Shown: one piece after another, positions 26,842-36,484 of the stretch | How the letters are laid out: the number at the start of each line of letters is the position of its first letter | Numbering within the stretch: position 1 is the first letter of the stretch | Source of the DNA: Symbiodinium natans | Lineage: Eukaryota; Sar; Dinophyceae; Suessiales; Symbiodiniaceae | Reading direction: 5' to 3' | DNA: 64,000 nucleotides | Assembly (NCBI GenBank): GCA_905221605.1 | Contig: CAJNDS010002153.1 | Location: 430,998-494,997, forward strand | Position numbers and translations under genes: made by a program | The notes under the pieces: generated by a model | The model's database searches: none | What the model was told of the DNA's origin: nothing | Seen by the model: the letters and a program-made list of their open reading frames with translations, nothing else

Positions 26842-28501
26842 ACCCTAAACCCTAAACCCTAAACCCTAAACCCTAAACCCCAAACCCGAACAGGACCGTG
26901 AGGAGGCAGAGCGGAGACACAGGGAGGAACTTCAGCGGCAAGCTGCGGAGCGAGCTGAGCAGGAACGGCTGGCTCGCGACTTGTTGGTGGTTAGTGGGGG
27001 GGGGGGGGGGTCGGTTTTTGGGAGCATTCTTGAGGATTCTATGGGTTTAGGGTTTAGGGTTTAGGGTTAAGAGCGGGTTTAGGGTCTAGGGACTACTGTA
27101 GCAATCCGTTCCCCCATTCCCTAGTAGCCACCAGCAAGATCAAAAAGGCGAGGCGGCTGAACGAGAACGAGCACTCCGAGGCACCATCGACCGCAGCGAC
27201 CCCATGGGTGACGCTGGGGCCCTTGTTGTAGGGAACTAACGTAAGGTTATATGTATATATATATATATATAGTATCTTCTATTCTATTCTATTTTATTCT
27301 ATTCTATTTTATTCTATTCTATTCATTTCTATTCTATTCTATCATATGATATTAGACTATATTCTATTAAATTATATCACATTATACATTATACATATGT
27401 ATAGATTCCGGTACATGATCTGGTTTCCTTATTCTGGGAACTTGACGTAAGTTCCTGAATACGCGCCCAGGACAAGGGTATCCCAGATGACTGGACTTGG
27501 GAGCGATTCACCGTGGTGGATGCGGGCAATGGGCAGGTTGCCTTCCACAACAGCCTCCACAACAGATACTAGCTGTTTCAAAAGGTTTAGGGTTTAGGGT
27601 TTAGGGTTTAGGGTTTAGGGTTTAGGGTTTAGGGTTAAGGGTTGAGGGTTTTTTGAAAACTTTATCTGTTTGCAAACCGTGGTTTTCAAACATGTTATCC
27701 GTGGGATATCTTCTGTTTGCCTGCTTTCCTTTTCAGAGGGTTTCTGCGGCCAAGCTAGGATTTCTGAAGATGACCCCCGACCGAATGCAAGCTAGTGCGC
27801 CAATGCCTCCCGATGCTCTTCCTGCTTCATGGACCTGGGAACGCTTCACGGTGTTGCCGGCGGGGCACGGCCAGTTTATGCTTCACAACTCCGTGCACAA
27901 CCGCGTCTTTCAGATGACGAATGACAAGGTGACGGCCAGTCCGCACATGAACCCGCAGGACATGCCGGGTGCCTGGACCTGGGAACGTTTCCAACTTGTA
28001 CCCGCAAGGCCCTACCTGCAGCCTGGCTCAATGGTCGCCTTGCATTGTGGTGTGCACAACCGCTTCCTCACGATGAAGGGGGAGTCCCTCGAACGCAGCG
28101 CGGAGAGGGGCCTCAATGACCTGCCTGCCAACTGGATCCTGGAGCGCTTCACCGTGGTCGATGCCGGGAATGGCCAGATCGCGTTGCACAACGCTCACCT
28201 GAACCGGTATGTGCAGATGAGGGGTCCTACGATGGGGGCCAGCCCTCCTATGCCTCCGACTCCTTATCCGAGCGGGTGGTTATGGGAACGCTTCACTGTG
28301 GTGCCTGCAGGATTCGGCGAGTTTGCCTTGCACAGCACGGAACACAACCGCATGATTCGTATGACGTCTCATGCCGTAGACAGCAGCTCCCACATGGCAC
28401 CACAGGACCTACCAGCCAACTGGAACCAGGAGCGCTTCCGCATCGTGTTGGTCTCTGAGGCCAGCGAGACTGCCCAGGACGTCCATGCGACGTTTGACTG
28501 A
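24019..28501 (+). CDS. Multi-exon gene for a four-beta-trefoil (fascin-like) protein with coiled-coil insert
   Basis: Proposed exons: 24019-25820, 25924-26776, 26894-26977 (end uncertain), 27135-27209, 27471-27564, 27759-28501. The Met at 24019 leads a good signal peptide (LSTWLALVVLVAGHVS, cleavage near PALA/T); the frame is open back to 23923. About 500 residues of unknown type follow (FSLGLQPVVAFVGGLQ), with a Glu/Ala repeat. Then come twelve lobes of the form ALHNxxHNRF...W-x-x-E-R-F. Lobes 1, 4, 7 and 10 begin with a PG-(S/T)-x-(V/I)-A signature, so the array is four groups of three, the layout of fascin (four trefoils of three lobes). Lobe 7 is interrupted by a charged helix (EEAERRHREELQRQAAER). 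Introns interrupt lobes, so junctions can be set by lobe continuity. Actin bundling is only a possibility; a signal peptide would argue for a secreted or vacuolar lectin-like role. Confidence 0.75.
25821..25923 (+). other. 103-base GA-AG intron with internal inverted repeat
   Basis: Removing GAGTC...CTAG restores lobe 2 to lobe 3 of the trefoil array in frame (...SPRN-A-NDLPHDW). The intron carries AGTCTT near its start and AAGACT near its end, TGGGTT and AACCCA inside these, and TTTAAG/CTTAAA at the tip, so it can fold on itself. GA follows the 5' junction and also the 3' junction, a minimal direct repeat. Confidence 0.75.
26777..26893 (+). repeat. 117-base GA-AG intron made of CCCTAAA repeats
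   Basis: Between GACCCCTGA and CGAACAG the intron is almost entirely CCCTAAA and CCCTCAA units. Its removal joins RRKIEE to DREEAERRH, continuing one charged helix in phase 0. AGGACC occurs across both junctions, a six-base direct repeat. Confidence 0.8.
27210..27470 (+). other. 261-base GA-AG intron with AT-rich microsatellites
   Basis: Removal joins GTIDRSDPMG to DKGIPDDWTWERF, restoring lobe 7 in phase 0. The intron holds (TA)n at about 27252-27271 and TTCTA-type repeats at 27275-27345, with no telomere units. GAC follows both junctions. Confidence 0.65.
27565..27758 (+). repeat. 194-base GA-AG intron with a TTTAGGG array
   Basis: About eight TTTAGGG units (27585-27644) occupy the 5' half. 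Excision of GATACTAG...GCTAG joins SLHNR to FLKMTPDR, exactly the HNRFL core of a lobe, by splitting the Arg codon. GAT follows both junctions. The heptamers run in the opposite orientation to those in the 26777-26893 intron. Confidence 0.8.
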
Positions 28502-28743
28502 GCCGAATGTACCCTCGTAGATCGATGCAAAAAGCTGCGTGCTTTGCATGGAGCATGCCGCTTGCAGCGCCTACCCACTTGCCGTAGGCACCGTACAAAA
28601 GCTCCACCTGCAGACTTCTGGCTCGAGCATGGCAGAGATTGTTCCGAGTGAAGTTCCCGCAAAGTGCAATGGCCAAAATAGCATTCGACTTGTAGGCTTA
28701 GCTTGGGTTATCTGCATTGCTCGTCTTTGAGCGCCTCGCAACC

Positions 28744-28973
28744 ATGCGCGAGCCGAAGATGAAATGCGAGAGCTCGTCTCCACCATCAGTTGCTCGACAT
28801 GTTTTCGTGGAGGAGGAGGGCGAAGATCCCCCTCCTTCGATGAGTGGTGCCGAACTCGTGGACGAGCCGGGCATCTGCGACGTTGAGCGCCGCATCCGTG
28901 CGATTGAGCAGCGGAGCAACTTCAAAGTGGCATCGAAAAGCAGGACTGCGGTATCAACTGCTTTTCGGGCTTA
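28744..28973 (+). CDS. Exon-like ORF, acidic N-terminus
   Basis: Starts MREPKMKCESSSPPSVARHV, followed by an EEEGEDPPPS stretch and CDVERRIRAIEQRSNFKV, a charged helix. It could be the first exon of the membrane-protein gene suggested downstream. Not recognised. Confidence 0.35.
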
Positions 28974-29376
28974 AGGTGATCTATAGTTACTTTGGTATAG
29001 TATTGTATGCTCTGGCAGATCCTATAGTATACGAGAATGATCGAGAACGTACGGCAGGATGACTGCGATGTTGCAGCTGCTTGTGGAAGACCGTGTGCGG
29101 CTCCTGGACACGCTTTCTGCGTCCCACAGCAGTGGCGGAAGGTTTCCTTGTCCGGCTTTGGGGTTTCGTAATGCCTTTTCTTTGCAGGTGCTTCCGTTCC
29201 CCTGTGCTGGCCTTCCCCACTTGGGTGCCTTCATTCCCTCATGTGAAGCCAAGAGGACACAGCTTGTTTCGGTTGGTTGGGAGATTTGTCAGAGTCCGAG
29301 GTTCTCAACGTGGAAGCCGCCTTGCTCGTCTCCACCTGTCCAGCCGCGCGCTGGTACCAACGGCTCCGGCAGAAGC

Positions 29377-29706
29377 ATGCGAGCCGAGGAAGGCAATCGG
29401 CTTCTCATGGACTCCCAGGCGCCTCCTGTTGTTAGGGCTCCCCGAAAGCAGACGGCCACCATGAAGGTGCTGCCGGAAGGTGAGCCGGAAGTTATGGCCA
29501 GGAAGAGCAGCCCCGGCTCAAGGGCCGGGACCTTATCCGTGAAGGAGGTGGTGGCCCAGCAGGCGGCGCAGCAGTCCAACCATGCCTTCGGTGACCACCC
29601 CTCGCTGCTCCGGGGCCCGGGCGCCCATTCTGGCCGCTGCTGTTTCAAGCTCTGGAACCTGGGATTCATGTATGCCGATTTCTGCCTGATGTTGTTCTTT
29701 TCATGA
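29377..29706 (+). CDS. Exon-like ORF, unrecognised
   Basis: Reads MRAEEGNRLLMDSQAPPVV, then a Lys/Pro/Ser-rich part and VKEVVAQQAAQQSN. Codon composition looks coding up to about 29600. The C-terminal end (LWNLGFMYADFCLMLFFS) may be intron read-through. Confidence 0.3.
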   Translation: MRAEEGNRLLMDSQAPPVVRAPRKQTATMKVLPEGEPEVMARKSSPGSRAGTLSVKEVVAQQAAQQSNHAFGDHPSLLRGPGAHSGRCCFKLWNLGFMYADFCLMLFFS

Positions 29707-30341
29707 AAAAAATGTAAATTATAAATTGTAAACCATCTGAAATCATGTATGACATGATAAAATACGGGACTCTTTTTTTGTTCGGCTGATGTTCTTCCAC
29801 GGCTTCGTAGCCACATGGAACACGTGACCCCGGTAGCATGGCTAGTACTGGTGGATGGGAAGTCTGCACTCTGAGACCGCGAAACGGAAGACATCCAAGG
29901 AGGGGGCTGCTGTCGCTCTGCGGCGCGTCCGCCTTGTGGGACCCTCCCCGAACGGAAGCAGGGCAGTGCCTCGGTAGGAACTTGGGGCTTTAGCATTTCG
30001 GGCGTTGAGGTTTTAGGACGAGGGTGGTCTGGGTAGGAAGGCGCGCAGAAAACGTTAAAGACCCAAGCCCTCGAAAGGTGCTTACGTTTCCACTTCTCCC
30101 GAAGGCTCCCTAATCTCCCTTAAGGTTCCCTAGGTACCTACCCCCTATGAGCCCCCCACCCTTAAAGACACAGCTTGCCGGTATCATGGTTGTGTCCAGC
30201 CCCGCAGGCGAGAAAGTAGAAGGCCAAGGGGCACCTTATTGTGCTTCAATAGGTCCTAGCAGAACGTATTTCATTTTAGATCTTTCTGTATTCCTAGACG
30301 GACATAGGTCTGACTCACGGTTTTGAAGCCCAAGCTGTCAA

Positions 30342-30450
30342 CCTAAACCCTAAACCCTAAACCCTAAACCCTAAACCCTAAACCCTAAACCCTAAACCCT
30401 AAACCCTAAACCCTAAACCCCAAACTCTAAACCCTAAACCCTAACCCTTA
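30342..30450. repeat. CCCTAAA array
   Basis: About 15 heptamers with a few variants, ending just upstream of the exon-like segment at 30478. It probably lies in an intron. Confidence 0.9.
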
Positions 30451-30477
30451 AACCCCAACCAGTCCAAGGCGATGCAG

Positions 30478-30550
30478 GCACTTTTTGCACGTGGCCGTCA
30501 CCGGCATCCTCGCAATGTACGCAGTTTGGATGGGCTCCGTGATCGCAGAC
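30478..30550 (+). CDS. Exon-like segment encoding one membrane helix
   Basis: A GCAG acceptor precedes HFLHVAVTGILAMYAVWM and then GSVIAD before GTGAAGTAAC, a plausible donor. CCCTAAA arrays lie on both sides (to 30450 and from about 30575). Similar single-helix segments occur at 34749-34849, 35551-35632 and 36116-36484 on the same strand, which suggests one multi-pass membrane-protein gene with telomere-repeat introns. Confidence 0.5.
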
Positions 30551-30663
30551 GTGAAGTAACAATATCGTGGTCTCTAAAACCCTAAACCCTAAACCCTAAA
30601 CCCTAAACCCTAAACCCTGTTAACTTGTGGCTTCCCCACAAGGTCTGCTGTTGGTAGTATCGG

Positions 30664-30830
30664 GCTCCCATCGTTGCCCCCAAAGCCCTAGGGCCCTAGG
30701 GCCTCCACGAAGCCCTGGGAGGCCTTCTCCGCTTCATCAGCTTGGTGGAATTGGTGGAAGCGGGGCCTTTTTGCGATTTGACCAGCAAGGCCTCGTTCAC
30801 AACGGACATTGTCCCTTGCCGTGCTTGGGT
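30664..30830 (+). CDS. Possible exon
   Basis: The frame containing LVELVEAGPFCDLTSKASF and TDIVPCRAWV has a coding-like mix of residues and ends before a GGGGG run. The other two frames are less natural. It lies between two membrane-helix segments. Weak. Confidence 0.25.
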
Positions 30831-30944
30831 GAAGGGGGGCGAGAGGAGACAGGATGCTGGAGGATCCTGGAGGGGCTTTTTCACGACTTTCTCTTGGGGG
30901 TTTAGGGCTGTAGGGCTTGCCGTTTTGCTCCGTAAGTGCTCCCT

Positions 30945-31100
30945 AAGTAGGAAGGTTCATGGTGCTTTTTCACCAAGTGGAACTGTGCTTATAACCCAAA
31001 CCATAACCATATTCGGCCTAACCATATTCGGGCACTTATGGGGCTGACTAGTGGGTTACAAGTACAGCTTTGAAGTACCATGAATCTGAACCTCCACGTA
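30945..31100. mobile_element. MITE-like foldback, family A copy 2
   Basis: The right edge GAACCTCCACGTA and left edge TAGGAAGGTTCATGG match the termini of copies 1 and 3 with several differences. Inner arms GTGCTTATAACCC and GGGTTACAAGTAC pair with each other. Confidence 0.5.
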
Positions 31101-31883
31101 GTTACCCTACAATGCCCCAAAATTGCCCTTAAGGATCCCAAATTTCCCTACCCCAAATGCTTAACACACCCGACTTGACCCTAAACCAGCTCAAGCGACC
31201 CGACATGGACCCTAGTTTTTCCAAATATTCCTTAAACTACCCTACAGTACCCTAAATACTACCTTAGATGACCCTGAGGCCCTAAAATGACCTTCAACTG
31301 CCCTAAAAAAAACCCTAAAAATCCCCGCAGTGCAAGGTTATTGGCCTTGCCGCTCCACTGTGCCTGACCTTTCTCGGAGGCTCTCCAAGCCGTCAGTCTG
31401 GGCTTTGTTGGGCTTAGTGGGAAGTTGAGTGTTTGGGGTTTTTGGGTCATTTAGGGGGTGCAGGGTGTGGGGTTTGGGGAGGTCTTAGGGGTTAAGGGTT
31501 TAGGGTTCAGGGGTTTCGGGTTTCGGGGGGGTTTGGGGTTTCAGGGTTCAGGGCTTTGGTAGTTAATGGGGTCTCGGGTTGATCCAGGGGTTGCAGCTTG
31601 ATTTTCAACCCGAAGCCCTAAACTCAAAACCCCGGAGAGTTTTTTGGGGTTTAGGGTTTAGGGTTTAGGACCCCAGGTTGTTTGGGGTTTTGTAGTGTTG
31701 ATGGCCAACGGTTCAGGGTTAATTTTCAGGTTTGGGGTTAGATTTTCCGAAATAGGCGTCTGCAACACTAAGGGAGCCCTAACATGGACCCCCCGAAATA
31801 ATAGGATTCCCTTAAAAAAAATAGGTCCCCAAGAAGGAAACCCCAGATTGCCCTATTTACCCTAGACCCTAAAACTGGAACCT

Positions 31884-32075
31884 CAAACCCTAAACCCTAA
31901 ACCCTAACCCTAAACCCTAAACCCTAAACCCTAAACCCTAAACCCTAAACCCTAAACCCTAAACCCTAAACCCTAAACCCTAAACCCTAAACCCTAAACC
32001 CTAAACCCTAAACCCTAAACCCTAAACCCTAAACCCTAAACCCTAAACCCTAAACCCTAAACCCTAAACCTAAAC
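31884..32075. repeat. Long CCCTAAA array
   Basis: About 190 bases of nearly perfect CCCTAAA heptamers, one of the longest arrays in the window. Confidence 0.95.
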
Positions 32076-32964
32076 TCCAACTACCCTAAACCCGAAACCC
32101 GGAAACGCACCAATCTGTGTTGGGAGGTGTGAAGCCCAGCGTGTATGCACGGCGAACGGAGTCTTGTTGGAGTTGAGTGTGGCAGGGGGGCAGGATGCTT
32201 CAGGTGGTTTAGGGCGTTTAGGGTTTAGGGTTTAGGGTTTAGGGTTTAGGGTTTGCTAAGGTTCCGCGCACACCACCACGCGGGACGTGTGCTGTGGTGT
32301 GCGCCCAGGTTCAACGCACTCTCCCAACCCACCCGCCCACATCTCAACCTTGGGCGGGTTTAGGGTTTTATAATATCGTGTGTAAGTACAGTAGTGGGAG
32401 GGGGCGCTACGGGCCGCGTTTGACCAAATCCTGGGGTACCCCCCGCGAAGGCCTCTTTGTCCCCCCAACATCCATAGTTTTTTTTGGCGGGTTTAGGGTT
32501 TTTTTTTGCCCGGTGTTTCCAAATTATGATGCTTATGCCGGGCTTACAAGACCCATAGGTTTATGCCTTGGGCTCCCTTTGGTTTTTGGTCCTGCGCCCT
32601 CTCTACGATTGGGGAGGGTCTGGGATTGGCCGAAGGAGGCCTTTTAGAAGACCTTTTGGAAGGACTGTCCTGGGACCTCCTGAAACCCTGCTTACAAGAT
32701 CCTTGGTCCTGGGAGACGATTGGGGAGGGTTTGGGAGGCCGGGCCGAAGGAGGCTTCCTGAAAGGATTTCCTGGTGGCCCCCTGGAACCTCGGCCCCTGG
32801 GACCTCTTGGGACCTTGCTTACAAGATTTTGGCGGGTTTAGGGTTTTTTGCCCGGTGTTTCCCAAATTATGATGCTTATACGGGGCTTACAAGACCCAGA
32901 GGTTTATGCCTTGGGCTCCCTTTGGTTTTTGGTCCTGCGCTGTCTCTACGATTGGGGAGGGCTT

Positions 32965-33530
32965 GGGCCCAAAACATGGTCTAAGTCGGGGACGAGCCCA
33001 AAAAGGCTCAGAAATGGTCCGGCAGAAGCCCAAAAAAACTCAGAAATGGTCCATAAACTGCTCGGAGATGGTGCGGTAAACCAAAAAGCTCAGCAATTGT
33101 CCGGGAGAGCCCAAAACGGCTCAGAAGTGGTCCGGGAGAAGCCGGAGGAACCCAAAAAGGCTCAAAAATCAGAATGGTCCGGGCGAAGCCCAAAAAAGGC
33201 TCAGAAATGGTCCGGGAGGAGCCCAAAAAGGCTCAGAAATGGTCCGGGAGGAGGCCACATAAGATGGTGGGGTAAACCCAAAAAAGCTCAGAAATGGCCC
33301 AAAAAAGGCCCAGAAATGGTCCGAAAGAACAAAAAGGCTTAGGGCTCAGAAATGGTCCGGGCGGAGCCAAAAACGGCTCAGAAATGGTCCGGGAGGAGCC
33401 CAAAAAGGTTCAGAAATGGTCCGGGGCTCAGAAATGGTCCGGGAAGCCCAAAAGGCTCAGAAATGGTCCGAAAAGAGTCAAGGCTCAGAAATGGTCTGGG
33501 GGGAGCCCAGAAAGGCTCAGGACCTTTGGA
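32965..33530. repeat. Minisatellite with core GCTCAGAAATGGTCCGG
   Basis: About 18 imperfect units of 24-36 bases (GGAGCCCAAAAAGGCTCAG joined to AAATGGTCCGG). Open frames run through it because several units are near multiples of three, but the translation is only a repeat shadow. Confidence 0.85.
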
Positions 33531-34133
33531 GCCAGACTGACGCTGGCACGCGGGTTAAACCCTTCTAGGTGTGGGCCGCGCTCACCGCGCGCAACGGCCC
33601 CGAGCCGTCGCCAGGCTAAGGCTCGGGCTCGTCCGCGGGCCTGTCGCCACGCGGTATCGCTCGCCGCTGCTTATCGCAGCGCCCGCGGCTCGCTCCAGTT
33701 TACGGTTTAGGGTTTAGGTGGTTTAGGGTTTGGGGTTGAGGGGTTTAGGATTTACTGTGAGGGTGTAGGGTGTGACTTGCATTGGGGGGGACTTTGCCAG
33801 GGAAGGTAGATCAATGAGCTGGTGTTTTCAGTATTTTCAGCGTGTCTCAACCAGGAGCAACCGTAAATACACGGATTTCATGCTAGAAGTATTGCCCAAG
33901 AGACTGATGCTTGAAGATGGCAGAAGGCCTAATTGTAACCCTTGACTCGTGGCCTGGGAACATTGGGGTGGGGATGTGTGATCCTTAAATAATATATCGT
34001 CCTTAGCTTCCATGCAGGGTTTCTAGGGCGTTTCTTCACGTTGATTCTTATCATAGTAATGGGGAGTAGGAGACTGATTCCTAGGCTGCATTTCATAGTA
34101 AGCGCCGTCAGTAAAGTATGGTAAGGTGCGCTT

Positions 34134-34523
34134 TTGTCTATCAGAGCTGCCACGCTTGCGATCCAGCCCAAGGTATCATCAACATATAGCCAGTTATATC
34201 TACTTTTGCCAAATCTTCCTGATGTGTGGTACGCTACAAGCTACAAGTGCGAATGCCGCCAAACGAAGCTACTGCATTATGTAGCCCCAGAGGTAGCCAC
34301 TTGGTATCTGCCAGGCGTGAACTATGTAGCTCCAGATCTGGCAACAGCAAACTCCAACCTACAGCCTTCTCCTCGGCCAGTTGCCTTTGAAAGCGACCAG
34401 GAACGTATGCGGGAATCTTGCCGATATTTGTACGCGCTGCTCAAGGACAACGACCTCATGGAGGAGTGGCAAGAGATTGTTGGCAGAGATCTGGTGGGTC
34501 TCACAGCGGATTCTGGGTCTTGA
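34134..34523 (+). CDS. ORF with helical C-terminal half
   Basis: The second half reads FESDQERMRESCRYLYALLK and DNDLMEEWQEIVGRDLVG, an amphipathic helical segment that looks coding. A possible exon starts after a CAG near 34349. The first half is less convincing. Not recognised. Confidence 0.4.
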   Translation: MSIRAATLAIQPKVSSTYSQLYLLLPNLPDVWYATSYKCECRQTKLLHYVAPEVATWYLPGVNYVAPDLATANSNLQPSPRPVAFESDQERMRESCRYLYALLKDNDLMEEWQEIVGRDLVGLTADSGS

Positions 34524-34748
34524 TTAGGGTTTAGGGCTGTAGGGCTTAGGCAGTAAACCCTCCGCATCCTTTCAAGTGTGTAAACTCGCAAATCCCTGAA
34601 CCCCGAGCCGTAGCATGGTGCACAAGAAGTAGTGCCCCCCCTCGAACCCTTTCTCACGCCCTCGCTGGGGTCTCGTGTTAGGGTTGCCATGTCCGAGAGT
34701 CCCATCTTTCGAGACAATTCCATGCCTACAGCGCCCGAGCTGCCCCAG

Positions 34749-34849
34749 CGCGATGCCCAAGGTGTGGTTCCTGATCTGCGCCCTGAGGGTTGCATCCACG
34801 TTGCTGCTGCACGAGATCTGTCCGGTGGCTGGGCTGTCAGTGTGGGCAG
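34749..34849 (+). CDS. Exon-like segment encoding one membrane helix
   Basis: After CCCCAG the frame reads MPKVWFLICALRVASTLLL then HEICPVAGLSVWA, followed by the donor-like GTCTCTAAG. Same strand and character as the other helix-coding islands. Confidence 0.45.
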
Positions 34850-35395
34850 GTCTCTAAGTTCAAGGGACGAAAAGAGGTCAGGGACCTTTGGGTGATTTAG
34901 GGGCTACTTAGGTACTAGATAAGGTTTATATAGGGGTTATACAGGGGAAGAAGATTAAGGGTCGCTTCTAGGGGTCCCTCCGTATACAGTTATGGTCGCC
35001 TTTTTGGGGGGACCTCTTTCCAATAGCGCTTCTCATTCTGAGTCGGCCACAGTTCTGGCTATGGTGGTGGCCCTAAACCCTAAACCCTAAACCCTAAACC
35101 CTACACCCTAAACTGAGTTTCCTCCACAAAATTTGCCAGCCACACCCATTGAAAGGGTTTAGGGTTTAGGGTTCTTTGGGTGTCGGCTGCTTTGGCCAAA
35201 GTTCATGTATCCGGCAACATACCCGGCTTTCTGCGCGATCGACATGCGACCATGCCCTTACACTTCTCGCTTCTGTTTGACACACCCCTTCTCAAGCCAT
35301 AACCCTAAACCCTAAGGGCCGTTAGCCTCACGTTCGGCCTCAACAAACTAAATCCTAAACCCCCAACCGCAAACCCTAAACCCCCAAACCCGACA

Positions 35396-35517
35396 CCCCC
35401 AAACCCTAAACCCTAAACCCTAAACCCTAAACCCTAAACCCTAAACCCTAAACCCTAAACCCTAAACCCTAAACCCTAAACCCTAAACCCTAAACCCTAA
35501 ACCCTAAACCCTAAACC
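35396..35517. repeat. CCCTAAA array
   Basis: About 17 units that end 33 bases before a helix-coding exon-like segment. Confidence 0.9.
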
Positions 35518-35550
35518 TCAACCAAAAAGCCTTAAGCTCTCAAAAACCAG

Positions 35551-35632
35551 GCCTCAGTGGCTTGCATGATCGGCTTTGTGGCCTTCGCGTCCGTGCTCAC
35601 GGCAGTAGGCTCCGGCTGTTGCTATTTCCATA
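35551..35632 (+). CDS. Exon-like segment encoding one membrane helix
   Basis: ACCAG precedes ASVACMIGFVAFASVLTAVG then SGCCYFH, followed by the donor GTAAGC. CCCTAAA arrays flank both sides (35396-35517 and 35655-35718). Gly/Ala spacing is typical of a multi-pass protein. Confidence 0.5.
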
Positions 35633-36115
35633 GTAAGCCCCAAGCCCTAGCCCTAAACCCTAAACCCTAAACCTAAACCCTAAACCCTAAACCCTAAACC
35701 CTAAACCCTAAACCCTAAAGCCTGAAGAGGCTTTGTCCTCATAACTACGTGGCGTGGGCTGGGCCTGCGGGTCCAGCGGTTGCCTTGCGTGTTCAGCAAA
35801 TTTTGTTTAGGGTTTAGGGTTTGGGGTTTAGGGTTTAGGGTTTAGGGTTCATGCCCTAAACCCCACAACTTGTAGGGTGCATATGGTTTATGGGGGTTTT
35901 AGGGTTTGTGGGCATCATAGGGTTTGTAGGGTTTCTAGGGTTTCAACTATGGATTTAGCGCCTGGGAGATGGAGAGCAGTAGTATTTGCTTCGGTTTTTC
36001 AACCGAGCCGAGGTTCACCGACCCTTTCAGAGCAAAGGACGTTAACCTTGCTGTCGTGCAAGGTGAGTGGAGAGAGTTGGGCGCTTGCATGCGCTCCATG
36101 TCGCATGCTTTGCAG

Positions 36116-36484
36116 GTGTGCATCGTGGTGCTGGCACTAACTGTCGGCACGGGATTGATCGCCCTGGCTTTTGACGTGCTCAGTGACGGGTTTGCCTTGA
36201 CCATGCTTCCGGCCGTGCTCTTCTTTGCATTGCTGACGGCCACTTTGCTCCCCGCAGCACTCGCCAGCTCTGCGTGTGCTCGTTTTCCTTCCTTCGTAGC
36301 CATCTACGACCCTGGGCCGGAGATGATGGAGAAGTTCCTCCAGTTTGCAGACTTTGTCGCGATGACGGATTGTGGGTGCTTTCTCTGGGACACAAAACTG
36401 ACGGCTGGGCTGCTCCAGCGAGCCATGTCCATCACCGTCGCACTGGCTGCAGGCATCTACCGCAGCGGAATCCTTGTCAATTAG
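36116..36484 (+). CDS. Terminal exon of a multi-pass membrane protein
   Basis: A 53-base intron with canonical GTGAGT and TTTGCAG (36063-36115) can precede this exon; upstream the frame would read RTLTLLSCK. The exon encodes two or three helices (VCIVVLALTVGTGLIALAF, LPAVLFFALLTATLLPAALA), a soluble part (YDPGPEMMEKFLQFADF, CGCFLWDTK), a final helix near MSITVALAAGIY, and a stop at 36482. Not recognised. The islands at 30478, 34749 and 35551 would be upstream helices of the same gene. Confidence 0.5.
   Translation: MCIVVLALTVGTGLIALAFDVLSDGFALTMLPAVLFFALLTATLLPAALASSACARFPSFVAIYDPGPEMMEKFLQFADFVAMTDCGCFLWDTKLTAGLLQRAMSITVALAAGIYRSGILVN

Larger units (their letters stand above)
31101..33540. 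other. No gene recognised: heptamer arrays and degenerate repeats
   Basis: Degenerate CCCTAAA-like text at 31120-31300, TTTAGGG at 31500-31680, a pure CCCTAAA array at 31884-32075, TTTAGGG at 32213-32253, a duplicated block (32490-32610 and 32826-32960, both with TTTATGCCTTGGGCTCCC), then a minisatellite. No exon stands out. Confidence 0.6.

Noticed and set aside
27653-27758. Apparent start Met and signal-like peptide (MKTLSVCKPWFSNMLSVGYL)
   Set aside because: It is intron read-through: the trefoil lobe continuity requires splicing from 27564 to 27759, which skips this stretch.
33008-33540. ORFs with repeated LRNGPG or WSGRSPK units on both strands
   Set aside because: They follow the minisatellite unit; no unique sequence, start context or splice signals.
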